64,000 bases of DNA from Deroplatys truncata (GCA_030765065.1 CM060990.1:500082190-500146189), one strand, 5' to 3'; numbered from the stretch's first letter, positions 45,617 to 56,989 are shown. Made by a program: numbers and translations. Notes: generated from the letters alone by a model not told the origin.

Positions 45617-46084
45617 ATGAGCTACTGCCCGAGAAAATCTGTGCAACTGACGAATGAGAAACTCGATTTTTCATACATTACACATGGAGGAAAACGCGTT
45701 ATTAGATGCTGTGTATGCAGGCGGATTTTTAAGAATCGTTCTTTGTCAAGATTTAAGTTTCATAGAGCAACATGTTATACTGAATCGACTCTCTCACCTG
45801 CACTTGAAGATCCGAAGATGTATAGAGGGGAATGTTATACCGTATCAAGCCTCTGTCCTTCACTGGAGACTACTGTTGGTGAAAAATCTGGATACATCGG
45901 AAGTTGCGAGAATATGAAATCTTCATATGATGATGATTCAGTGATATCAACGCTTGAAAATCCGAATAGACTAGTAAATATATTGAGGTTACTAATTGCG
46001 TCGAGGGATGCTGGTAATAATAGACACACACAAGAGATTGAGGAAATTATAAGTAAGCTGAAAGCATCTAAAGTTATAGCATGA
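45617..46084 (+). CDS. C2HC-finger protein, 155 aa (right arm copy), unknown family
   Basis: The frame is intact from ATG to TGA. An N-terminal basic part leads into KLDFSYITHGGKRVIR. A finger follows with C31-x2-C34-x14-H49-x3-C53 and the hydrophobic residues expected of a C2H2-like fold. The middle is Ser/Glu-rich (60-110). The C-terminal 40 residues have RLVNILRLLIASRDAGNN, then EEIISKLK, probably helical. I infer a small DNA-binding protein. A broken relative is inside the adintovirus-like element (19842-20405), in the same orientation to a 21-bp array. The next frame overlaps it by ATGA. TATA-like box, two frames and poly(A) signal all fit in about 830 bp. The two arm copies differ at one residue (Ser or Leu 103), in keeping with recent use or arm homogenisation. 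Confidence 0.65.
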   Translation: MSYCPRKSVQLTNEKLDFSYITHGGKRVIRCCVCRRIFKNRSLSRFKFHRATCYTESTLSPALEDPKMYRGECYTVSSLCPSLETTVGEKSGYIGSCENMKSSYDDDSVISTLENPNRLVNILRLLIASRDAGNNRHTQEIEEIISKLKASKVIA

Positions 46085-46290
46085 CAGGATCGAGAAATTG
46101 TGTTAATCAATTACTGCCATGGATAACAGGAACTTTGAAATATCAAAAAACTTGTACTTATAAAATACATCATTCAGACATTGTTGAGATGTTTAGTTTT
46201 TTTACTGATAATGATGGTCTCTTTCTGTGTGATGTATATGATTATATAACTGAGTGTTTAGAATGTCTAGACTATCACCTTTGCCTTTAG
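46081..46290 (+). CDS. Conserved 69-aa protein overlapping the C2HC gene by ATGA (right arm)
   Basis: The start ATG shares its last bases with the upstream TGA. The protein has PWITGTLKYQKTCTYKIHH near the start, an acidic aromatic middle and a Cys-rich end. It is identical between the arms. I could not find its remnant next to the pseudogene at 19842, where the corresponding start region reads GCGTGA. Function unknown; the overlap suggests translation coupled to the C2HC frame. Confidence 0.5.
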   Translation: MTGSRNCVNQLLPWITGTLKYQKTCTYKIHHSDIVEMFSFFTDNDGLFLCDVYDYITECLECLDYHLCL

Positions 46291-46341
46291 GAAATATGTA
46301 TGGTTTTTTGTAAAGGAATGTAATAGGATAATGTTTATAAA

Positions 46342-46347
46342 AATAAA
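46342..46347 (+). terminator. Poly(A) signal AATAAA of the right gene pair
   Basis: It lies 52 bp after the 69-aa frame's stop and is followed by a T-rich stretch. Confidence 0.5.
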
Positions 46348-46396
46348 TGTTGTCTGCATTACTTTTTGTAAAGTGATATGTTTTTTTACATGTATT

Positions 46397-46686
46397 CAGT
46401 TAAACTGATTTTTAAAAATTGGTTTACATGAATGTTGTTTATCTTCTTTTTCTAACCTAGAATTGTATTCATTTGCAATTTATTTCCATGTCTCTTCCTT
46501 ACGCTTAGCAGAGCTATCAGTCATTTTATTTTCAACACTAATTTGTGTTCTAAAACAATGTCGGTCATATATCTTTCTCTTCTTTCTTAAAATTTGCTGC
46601 CTGAGTTTTTTTATTACTTTCGTCCTTCTCCATTTTGCAATTTGTTTATGTATCAGAGACAAATGAAAGTTGAATGGCATTAGCAA
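46397..46686 (-). pseudogene. Lys-rich frame with a possible Myb/zeste-like helix (right arm)
   Basis: Mirror of 37336-37625. It is convergent to the C2HC gene pair, whose poly(A) signal is about 50 bp away. It carries the same internal TAA as the left copy. Confidence 0.25.
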
Positions 46687-47189
46687 TTGTGAATTGATTC
46701 AATACAATTGCAGTGATCTGAGATTAGTGAATAATGAATAACGTTTATTTCTCAATACTCGATACATAATTAAGTTATATACTTTTAGACTATAATAATA
46801 TTTGAAAATATTAGGCTATTTACACTATAAATTCACTTCTTTGTTGTTTGCCTATACTAATCTATGGTCTCAGTACATACAACTCCTGGTTTTCTATGTA
46901 TCGACGACCCTCTGTCTACTTGTTTATGTTTCATTATATATACCTTAATTTTTTTTAATGTGCCATATGTATGATTTCCTGTGTTACGTCTTGTTACGTG
47001 GTTACGTTAGATGACAGACAATGAGAAGATCCAGAACAAACAAGGTGGGAATAGGTTAGGACGTATACTTCACTGTAAACCGATATACTGTTTGTCCCTC
47101 TCCGTCTCGCGCACTACTGTTTAACAAATATAAAGTTTGTAAGGTTTAGAAATTAAGTATATAAAAAGTGTTGTAAGGCTGGATGAGAA

Positions 47190-47840
47190 AAGTTTTATAA
47201 TCGAATTACTCTCTATATTACAGTATAAACCTACATTCCTCCTCCTTCAATCTCTGTCTATCCTTGTATCTCTCCTGTTTTCCATATTTCTCCCATATAA
47301 ACGTATACTCTAATCCTCAAACCATGTATAGACTAGCACCTCTCCTCGTATACCCTACGGCTCTCATATAAATGCATTTTCCTCCTTGAAGACTCTCTCA
47401 ACCTAGCACCTACCTTCGTTTTCCCTATATTTTCCCATATAGACGTAGACTCTCTCATTCAGACCTTCCCGACTAGCCTAGCACTTCTCCTCATATTCCC
47501 CTACCTCTCTCATATAAGATGCATTCCCTCATTCAACACCGTCTAGCCTAGCATCGACCCTCGTATTCCCTATCTCTCGCATATAAACGCCTACTCCATC
47601 ATTCAAAACTCCTATCCTAATACCTCTCCTCGGTTTGCTATATCGCTCATATTCTACCCTTCAAGTCCTGTTTAGTATAGCATCTTTCCTTGTGTTCCCT
47701 ATCTCTCTCGTATAAAGCATATCCCTCCCTCCTTTAGCATCTGACTAGCCTAGCATCAGCCCTGGTATTCCCTATCTCTCCCCTATAAATACTTCTATCT
47801 AGAGACCTAATGTTTCAGGAGAGCATCCTTTCCCCTATAA
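47190..47840. repeat. Minisatellite of the GGGAGAGATAGGGAATACGA family, right arm (inverted)
   Basis: Inverted copy of 36183-36800, reading TCCCTATCTCTC and CTAGCCTAGCA on the plus strand. Confidence 0.85.
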
Positions 47841-47845
47841 AAGTT

Positions 47846-50800
47846 TATTTGGCGTCTTTATCTTAATTAGTTTAGGAGTTATTAAATTTATAATTAAATT
47901 ACATTTTATCGGTATTCGAACCCTGGACACCAGAACCAATATTATTTACAATATTAGTTTGATATGTTTAAGGGTGCTGTATGCATTTACAGCATCAATC
48001 TAAGTGATATATTCTAAAGTATAGAGAAAAATAAGTAAGTGATTGAAAGATCGGGATTCGAAGTAAGGACAGCTGATTGAAAATTATATACAGTATTAAT
48101 TGCCCCTCATAGGAGCTATCAATCATGCTTTGGTCAATTCCTCTACCTCTCTTAGTTTCTGAGATAATGACGATTTAAACATTAGGCTCGAACCCAGAAC
48201 GTCAGGTATCTAATTACACATCCACAAGATACTACCTAGTAACATAAACGCAATAAAGTTTATTTGGCGTCTTTATCTTAATTAGTTTAGGAGTTATTAA
48301 ATTTATAATTAAATTACATTTTATCGGTATTCGAACCCTGGACACCAGAAACAAAATTATTTACAATATTATTTTGATATGTTTAAAGGTGCTGTATGCA
48401 GTTACAGCATCAATCTAAGTGATATATTCTAGAGTATGGAGAAAAATAAGTAAGTGATTGAAAGATCGGGATTCGAAGTAAGGACAACTGATTGAAAATT
48501 ATATACAGTATTAATTACCCCTCATAGGAGCTATCAATCATGCTTTGGTTCACTCGTCTACCTCTCTTAGTTTCTGAGATAATGACGATTTAAAATTAGG
48601 CTCGAACCCAGAACGTCAGGTATCTAATTACACATCCACAAGATAATACCTAATAACATAAAGGCAATAAATTTTATTTGGCGTCTTTATCTTAATTAGT
48701 TTAGAAGTTATTAAATTTATAATTAAACTATATTTTATCGGTATTCGAACCCTGGACACCAGAAACAAAATTATTTACAATATTAGTTTGATATGTTTAA
48801 AGGTGCTGTATGCAGTTACAGCATCAATCTAAGTGATATATTCTAGAGTATAGAGAAAAATAAGTAAGTGATTGAAAGATCGGGATTCGAAGTAAGGACA
48901 ACTGATTGAAAATTATATACAGTATTAATTACCCCTCATAGGAGCTATCAATCATGCTTTGGTTCACTCGTCTACCTCTCTTAGTTTCTGAGATAATGAC
49001 GATTTAAAATTAGGCTCGAACCCAGAACGTCAGGTATCTAATTACACATCCACAAGATAATACCTAATAACATAAAGGCAATAAAGTTTATTTGGCGTCT
49101 TTATCTTAATTAGTTTAGAAGTTATTAAATTTATAATTAAACTACATTTTATCGGTATTCGAACCCTGGACACCAGAAACAAAATTATTTACAATATTAG
49201 TTTTATATGTTTAAAGGTGCTGTATACAGTTACAGCATCAATCTAAGTGATATATTCTAGAGTATAGAGAAAAATAAGTATGTGATTGAAAGATCGGGAT
49301 TCGAAGTAAGGACAACTGATTGAAAATTATATACAGTATTAATTACCCCTTATAGGAGCTATCAATCATGCTTTGGTTCACTCGTCTACCTCTCTTAGTT
49401 TCTGAGATAATGACGATTTAAAATTAGGCTCGAACCCAGAACGTCAGGTATCTAATTACACATCCACAAGATAATATCTAATAACATAAAGGCAATAAAG
49501 TTTATTTGGCGTCTTTATCTTAATTAGTTTAGAAGTTATTAAATTTATAATTAAACTATATTTTATCGGTATTCGAACCCTGGACACCAGAAACAAAATT
49601 ATTTACAATATTAGTTTGATATGTTTAAAGGTGCTGTATGCAGTTACAGCATCAATCTAAGTGATATATTCTAGAGTATAGAGAAAAATAAGTAAGTGAT
49701 TGAAAGATCGGGATTCGAAGTAAGGACAACTGATTGAAAATTATATACAGTATTAATTACCCCTCATAGGAGCTATCAATCATGCTTTGGTTCACTCGTC
49801 TACCTCTCTTAGTATCTGAGATAATGACGATTTAAAATTAGGCTCGAACCCAGAACGTCAGGTATCTAATTACACATCCACAAGATAATACCTAATAACA
49901 TAAAGGCAATAAAGTTTATTTGGCGTCTTTATCTTAATTAGTTTAGAAGTTATTAAATTTATAATTAAACTACATTTTATCGGTATTCGAACCCTGGACA
50001 CCAGAAACAAATTTATTTACAATATTAGTTTTATATGTTTAAAGGTGCTGTATACAGTTACAGCATCAATCTAAGTGATATATTCTAGAGTATAGAGAAA
50101 AATAAGTATGTGATTGAAAGATCTGGATTCGAAGTAAGGACAACTGATTGAAAATTATATACAGTATTAATTACCCCTTATAGGAGCTATCAATCATGCT
50201 TTGGTTCACTCGTCTACCTCTCTTAGTTTCTGAGATAATGACGATTTAAAATTAGGATCGAACCCAGAACGTCAGGTATCTAATTACACATCCACAAGAT
50301 AGTACCAAATAATATAAAGACAATAAAGTTTATTTGGCGTCTTTATCTTAATTAGTTTAGAAGTTATTAAATTTATAATTAAATTACATTTTATCGGTAT
50401 TCGAACCCTGGACACCAGAAACAAAATTATTTACAATATTAGTTTGATATGTTTAAAGGTTGTGTATACAGTTACAGCATCAATCTAAGTGACATATTCT
50501 AGAGTATAGGAAAAAATAAGTAAGTGATTGAAAGATCGGGATTCGAAATAAGGACAACTGATTGAAAATTATATACAGTATTAATTACCCATCATAGGAG
50601 CTATCAATCATGCTTTGGTCAATTCCTCTACCTCTCTTAGTTTCTGAGATAATGACGATTTAAACATTAGGCTCGAACCCAGAACGTCAGGTATCTAATT
50701 ACACATCCACAAGATACTACCTAATAAAGTAAAGGCAATAAAGTTTATTTGGCGTCTTTATCTTAATTAGTTTAGGAGTTATTAAATTTATAATTAAATT

Positions 50801-50970
50801 ACATTTTATCGGTATTCGAACCCTGGACACCATGTACCCAAATATACATTCACAAGAAACTATCTAATGACATTAATGTAATAAACCTTAGTTGATGTCT
50901 TTATCGTAATTAGTCTCTGAGTTATTAGAAGCTGAATTTGTAATTCGAACCCGGGCATCCTGGTCAACTT
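47846..50970. repeat. 416-bp higher-order tandem array, right arm (8 sites)
   Basis: The inverted motif GGTATTCGAACCCTGGACAC recurs with TTCGA at 47914, 48330, 48743, 49159, 49572, 49986, 50400 and 50816, a 413-416-bp period. There are two more sites than in the left arm. Units at the two ends (with GGAGTTATTAAATT) differ from the inner ones (with GAAGTTATTAAATT) in the same way in both arms. Confidence 0.9.
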
Positions 50971-51519
50971 GGAACTCGTTGGAGAAGCTGCTGCTATCAT
51001 TTCCATCGCTAAAATCTAAAGTGTTGAGTGTTGGGCAGAGCACTTAGGAAAACAATTACTGACATTGTTCGCTAATGGGGTGAAAGCGTCTAACGGGTCA
51101 GCTAATGGAGGTCACCGTTACCGCCTGGCGGAAGTATGTCGTTGATCGCTAATGTATGTAAACAGATCCGGAATGTAAACTTAAAAGCCTATTAATGTGT
51201 TGAAAGCGTCTAACATGTTCAGCTAATGGACAAGCGATTTCCCCAGATACAAGAAGGCTGCAGTGTTTCATTACATGACAGACTGTTCCCGTGAGCAGAC
51301 TATTTATACTCAAGCTCCAGTCAACAATTCATTATTCAAAAAACTTAATTGCTCGAGGATGCAATGTGCAGACCTTAGTAGTCATAAAAAAAATGTTTGA
51401 CGAACATTACCTAATTAATTTGCCGAGGGGCGGCAGGACTCGAGAAAACAATTCCATCAATTCATGACACCACAGTAGAACGCATGGGGGAGGGGGTAGA
51501 ACCTGTTAGCACAGATACT

Positions 51520-51640
51520 GCCGGCATTAGGTGAGCACACAAAGCGAGAGGGGGCGGGGCCTAACGACACGAGACCTGGCGGCATGTGAGCACACAAAGG
51601 GAGGGGGCGGGGCTTGTCGGCGTAGAACAAAGAACTTTAT
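51520..51640. promoter_or_regulatory. Paired GC-box motif, right arm
   Basis: Inverted copies of the 33225-33320 motifs: GTGAGCACACAAAG followed by GAGGGGGCGGGGC, twice, 51 bp apart. Confidence 0.35.
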
Positions 51641-51774
51641 CGCTTGTCGGCATCTCTCTACTGTGCTCAAGTCGCTATTATATTTCTACTGGTAGCACAT
51701 ACTAAAGAAAAACAAAAGGGAATTACAATACGTCTGTGGATTCTTACAAGTAAAGAGAACATAGCCCTTCAAAG

Positions 51775-52850
51775 GTTGTCTTCAAAATGACCACCGGTAG
51801 CTTCAATACACGCTACCAATCTGCTATGGAAAGACTGCTACACACGTTCTAGCATTTCAGCGGAAATTTCAGAACAGGCAGCAGTAATACGTCGTTTCAT
51901 ATCGCCTGGTGTAGTTGGTACATCCTTTTAGACAGTGTCTTTCAGCCTTCCCCACAGAAAAAAGTCTAAAGGGGTCAGATTCGGTGAACGGCCCGGCCAA
52001 GGTACACGTCCTCTTCGTCCAATCCAACGATTTGGAAACAATCCGTTAAGACAAGCTGTAGTACTTCATGCACTATGGGCTGGATAGCCATCATGTTGGT
52101 ACCACAGGTTCCTCCTAGTCTGCAGAGGAACGTCTTCTAGCATCTGTGGCAGATGGTCTGTCAGGAGGCTGCGATACTTGTGCGAGTTCATTGTTCCTTC
52201 TGTGAACAAAGGGCCTATGAACTGATGGTTCACTATCCCGCACCACACGTTTAAACTCAATGGACGTTGACGTTCCACTTGACGAAGACAACGGGGATTG
52301 CCAACGGACCAATAGTGCATGTTTCTGCAGTTTACCTAGCCATGGTTAGTAAATGTTGCCTCATCACTAAACAAGATACATGATGAATCTGGAGTATCAT
52401 GTCTTAATGCCAATGTACAAAAGTTAACACGATTCTCAAAATCGTTTCCATGCAGCTGTTGATGGAGAGAGATGTGATAGGGATGGAACCTATGCCGATG
52501 GAGAATGCGCAGTACACTTGCCTGACTTATGCCACTTCCACGTGCGATTGTGCGGGAACTAATTTGCGGATCTACTGCAACGGCAGCCAAAACATTAATT
52601 TCTGCCTCTCCTCTTCTCCAGTCACTTGTTTGTTACTGTTACGTTTTCTAGGTGTTACAGTACCACTTTCACGTAATTGGTTGAAGAGATTGGTAAATAA
52701 TTGCCGAGATGGTTGACGTCTATTGGGATACGTTTCCGCATACACCGTACAGGAACAAACTGCATTCTTCCTACCTCTCCATACACCATGAGCATGTCGG
52801 CTTTTTCTGCATTAGTAAGCCCCATCTTCCATTCACGACTTACTGCTTGA
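51775..52850 (-). pseudogene. IS630/Tc1/mariner-type transposase, DD41D spacing
   Basis: On the minus strand an ATG near 52832 opens GLTNAEKADMLMVYGE, the N-terminal helix-turn-helix region of a family common in insects. The catalytic domain follows in another frame: ILFSDEATF (first Asp), WYQHDGYPAH (second Asp) and NLTPLDFFLWG (third Asp), with 41 residues between the second and third. The coding region ends near 51780 with GGHFEDNL. It is broken by two frameshifts (about 52790 and 52600) and three stops (TGA near 52065, TAA near 51930, TAG near 51840). All catalytic Asp codons are still present. Confidence 0.8.
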
Positions 52851-52961
52851 ACTGTCACGAACTAACTGACCAGAAAGTCACAATGCAATCAATGAACAGA
52901 AAACACAATGCAAACAAACATAACGAAATCTTACCTAGCAACTAAGCAGGTTGAATGGGAC

Positions 52962-53265
52962 AAACAATTGTCGGGGTTTAATCTTTTCAAAATACGATTT
53001 ATCGTAAAACACTTGCACTAGAATCCTGCAACAAAGACCATTGACATTCTAATTTACTCTACCTTTATTCTGTTGTTGTAACTAGGCATTGTTCCATTTA
53101 AAAAATTGTATGTTTGCTCAAAAAATACACTTTCTCAGTATTATTAAAGTCTGTTTATAGGCTAAATGTACGAGCCCCTGACTACCAACCAATGCTGTGA
53201 AAACTGCACATCAATAGCACTTTCCATTTCCGAAATATTTGCGGTGCAAGTTTTAGGTGATTCAC
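52962..53265. repeat. Outer extension of the right palindrome arm
   Basis: Inverted counterpart of 32838-33135. It lies directly 5' of the transposase on its coding strand and could be the transposon's own 5' end. Confidence 0.7.
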
Positions 53266-53689
53266 CGTGTATCACTACTGTTTATTGGCCACTGTTTACG
53301 CTATTATACGCAATATATTAATGTCCTCCAAATTTCGTACATTTAGCCTCTGTGGTTAATTAAACTCTACGTTATATTACGTACGTGTATCACGCTGATT
53401 AAAACACTTCAGACGACGTATGATTGGAAATCATTCTGTAAAATATTTATATTTATAGCCAACTTTCTATGCAGTTTTACTTTTAATTTTTATAAACATT
53501 AAAAAGCGTGTTACTGCTAATTCAAATTATTATCTAGTTTTTACAAAAATATTTTTCTTAAAAGCAAACACCTTTTTTCTGGGAAATTTAAAACGTTTGA
53601 TACAAACAAATATAAAAATGCATTATTTGGGGGATTTATTTTTATAAAAAAACTTGAATGTAGGATTTTTAGAAGTTCAGGTCAAATTT

Positions 53690-55027
53690 CATAGATGCAA
53701 CACACATTTATTCACTATAAAATAATAGTATACTGCTTACCTTAAAATGAAGTGGTTGTAAACGACTTTTAAATGCAAGCTAATTTCAACTTCCCTGTGT
53801 TAGAAGTCATGACAAACTGTTTTTCATATTGCTCAAAATTAAAACAAGTTTTTCCAATATACTAAGAGTGCGGGTAAAAAATAAAGCTCTCGTTGACATT
53901 CCTAAGAAAGACCTGGTCAATAACATTTATGAACATAGAAATGTCCCAAGAGATAATCATTCGCTTATTTAAATGATCCATTACCCAAAAGATTACATTA
54001 AACAAAAAATGTTTATTAAAAATTTTAATTCCCCGAATTTTAAAGGTTTATACCAAACGTTATAGACTTACAAAAAAAAAAAAAAAAAAAAAAAAAAGCT
54101 TGTTGCTAGAGATTAAGTTATGAGATATTTTTAATTCCTGTTAATGCAATTTCCCTGTGTTTGGACTGATTATGAACATTAGTTTCCAGTTTACCCACAA
54201 ATAAAGCATTGTTCTGCTAATAAACGGGAAGTGTAGCAGACAGCAAACTTGAAATGTGTATTTACAGTTGTATACAATTAGTAAACATAATTCCACCTGG
54301 AAACAAAGTGTGTGTATATAATAAAGCTGCATAAATAATTATTTTCTAAAATAACAAATTATAAAAGAAAGTTTCATCACATAGGATATTTATTAGAAAC
54401 TATATTAATGAGATGCTCCACTTTCCGATTTTAAATATTTTTGTCAGACTTTAGATATTCATCAAAACTCAATAGCTATAGAGTAAGTGTACTGCTTACG
54501 TAGAAATTAAGTTCTGACGTATTTTAAATTCTCATTGATTTGAATTGATTATGAAGTAGCAGACAGTCAAACTTGCAATTTATGTTTACAATGTGTACCA
54601 TTACCAAACACTAAGCACCTAAAAACGGTGCATATAATGAATAATAACATTAAAATAAGTTAATTTCAAAAAAATTACAATGAGTATAAGACAAATACAA
54701 TCCAATAGGACATTTCTTACAAAGTTATTAAGCAGTGCATTCTTATATTTCTAATTGAACACGGTCATTAACAAGCTTTGTGTTATAGCCTGAAATTATT
54801 GAGAAAGAGCTGCCAAATTATATTTATTATAATATACTTGGTGAAAATCGTCGTTCCAAAATTTAAAGTATGTATTATCCAGAATTTTACATTCCATAAC
54901 AAATGTTCATGTAAAATTTTATTTTTCTGACTTTTAAATAATTAGATACATCAGATTTTATAGAGGCGTCCAAACTAAATTTCTATAGTATAATGGTTTG
55001 CTGCTTACCTAGAAATTAAGTTATAAG
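53690..55027. repeat. Diverged long direct repeats, left part
   Basis: Blocks ending in ACTGCTTACCTAGAAATTAA or close variants occur at about 53735, 54500 and 55005. The block AGACAGTCAAACTTGCAAT (54562) recurs in weaker form at 54238 and, beyond the hAT element, at 57018. These are old tandem units of a few hundred bp. An A-run of 27 lies at 54070-54096. Confidence 0.6.
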
Positions 55028-56981
55028 TAGGGAGCGGATTCTCATGTAAATGAATATTTTTTTCTGCAAACACATAAATGCCTACAAAAAAGGGAAAATT
55101 CTGAATAAAGGGTCATGAGCATAAATATGAAATATTATTTCACATAAAAACATATATTTTTGAAGAAAAACATGTAAATACATATTTTCATATAATATTC
55201 CATAAATACATACATTTGAGTTAATGTTTGGTTTTTGCTATTACTTATCCTGCATGATTTTTGATTTATTACAAATATATACGATATGTTTACGAATTAC
55301 TTGTATTGCATTAGAGGAATGTACAGATAATATTCACCACATCATGGTGCCTAAGGTATATAGAATACATTTTCAAGTTTGCTGACACCCTGGTTATTCC
55401 CCATTTGCTATTTGTATATTTCATAATATGTTTATACTGCTAGAGCGAACGCTTGCGATAAAGTGAGTGAATGGTGCATTCTTCACTTCTTATGAGCAAG
55501 TGTTTTGTGTAAGTTGTGCGTCTTGAAAACATGCCGAAAGTTAAATCAAATGTTAAATCGCGTCTTCAGCAATGCGTAGACCAATTTAAAAATATATTTA
55601 CCATGGATAATAAAGTTTTGCTTTGCCAATCACGTGAGAAAACAGTAAGTGCAGATAGCGTTCACAAGTCATTCAACATTTATCTGGAAAAAAATATTTT
55701 GTTGCTGCGACTCTTGTGAATTCATGACAATTACTGATAGGTGAACCGGCTTATTCAAGTGTAGGACAATCAAAGTGTTCCCAGTATTTTTTAGATTTAT
55801 GCAAAGCATTTGTAGCAGCCGATATCCCACTCAAAAAGTCAATAATGTTCAACTTAGGAACATTTCGACTAAATGTATCGACATTGAGCCTCCTGAAGAG
55901 TCAACATTAAGAAAGAACTGCCTTACTAAGTGCTATGATGAAACTTTGCAGAAGATTAGGACAGCATGTGGAAATGAAAACCTTTGGGTGAGCGTTGATG
56001 AAACCCAAGATTCAAGTTTCAGAAAAATAGGAAGTGTTGTTGTCGGGGTATTGAAAATGGCGAAATGGTTAACGAACAGTCATTTTAGTGGCGTGTTCCG
56101 TATCAAATAATATAACGATTGTGAGGTTATTCAATGAAACTCTGCACAAGATATGGCCAAATTGTATAAAATACCACAATGTATCTCTTTCTCACAGATC
56201 GTGCAACATACATGATAAAAGCAGACTAAGTCCTTTCCGTGAGTTTCCCAAAAATTATTCATGTCACTTGTGTAGTTCATGCTCTTCATAGATTATGTGA
56301 ATTTATCAGACTCCTATATCCCAACGTGAATAGGCTTGTATCAAATATGAAATAAATCTTTCTTAAATCACTAATGAGGATTGATCACTTCGGAGAAAAA
56401 ATTCCAATCTCTTCTTCCCCTACGCCAGTGGTCACGCACTGGGCACTTGTTTAAGTACATTTTTGAAACGCTTAAGGAGGTGCGGGCTGTTGAAACGAAA
56501 ATTAATTCGTTACCAGGGCTGAAAGTACTAAAAGACAAATTTAAAATTTTGTCTGAGAAAAACAATGGTTTTCAAAAGCTCTGTAAAGTGGCTCAAGTTC
56601 ATGGAACGCAAAACAAATAGGTGCTTTAGGGCATGTGAGTGTTAGTGACATCCCTTTGTTTAAATATGTACGTCTGACATCCTGTGATTTGGAAAGATCA
56701 TTTTCACAATATAAGGCGCTATTTAGAGACAATCGGCATGCATTCGTGATGGACAATTTGGAGAAAACTTTTGTTGCCCACTGCGGTTTTAGGGGAACAT
56801 GCTAGGAGCTGCTATCCATCTACGAGTGATGGGTACCTCTAACAATAATAAATTAATAATTTTCTCTCATTTCTGTGAGTTTAAGTAAAATACTTTTAAA
56901 GTTTTACTAAATATTTTCTTTTTTTGGCACATAAAAAATACATATTTTAACATTTTTTATTACATAAAATTCCGCTCTCTA
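55028..56981 (+). mobile_element. CGGBP1-like hAT transposon, 1954 bp, decayed
   Basis: The left end reads TAGGGAGCGGATTCTCATG and the right end, inverted, TAGAGAGCGGAATTTTATG, a good terminal inverted repeat. The flanking octamers GTTATAAG (55020-55027) and ATTATATG (56982-56989) agree at six of eight bases, as expected for an old hAT target duplication. It carries a broken transposase gene and interrupts the long direct repeats of 53690-57340. Confidence 0.8.
55531..56805 (+). pseudogene. hAT transposase with CGGBP1-like N-terminus, broken
   Basis: An ATG at 55531 starts MPKVKSNVKSRLQQCVDQF, close to the BED-like N-terminus of CGGBP1-type hAT transposases. Then come PEESTLRKNCLTKCYDETL (about 55890), LWVSVDETQDSS (about 55983, with a catalytic-type Asp) and, in other frames, the region near 56330-56480. 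The C-terminal dimerisation block LTSCDLERSFSQYKALFRDN follows near 56670-56730, ending at a TAG at 56803. At least four frame changes are needed to follow it. Confidence 0.75.
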
Positions 56982-56989
56982 ATTATATG

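Larger units (their letters stand above)
41860..51695. repeat. Right arm of the giant palindrome
   Basis: This is the inverted counterpart of 33140-41852. It carries the same modules in mirror order. It is about 1.1 kb longer because the 416-bp array has eight sites instead of six and the 21-bp array is about 300 bp longer. Scattered substitutions also separate the arms. Confidence 0.95.

Noticed and set aside
38611-52990. Shared CAGGTTGAATGGGACA between the palindrome arm and the transposon 5' region
   Set aside because: Only 16 bases match exactly and the surrounding similarity is weak, so chance or a tiny relic cannot be told from homology.
32838-53265. Pure assembly or fold-back read artefact
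   Set aside because: It cannot be excluded, but the arms carry consistent differences: substitutions, two extra 416-bp units, a longer 21-bp array and a one-sided transposase. A single molecule read twice would not give these.
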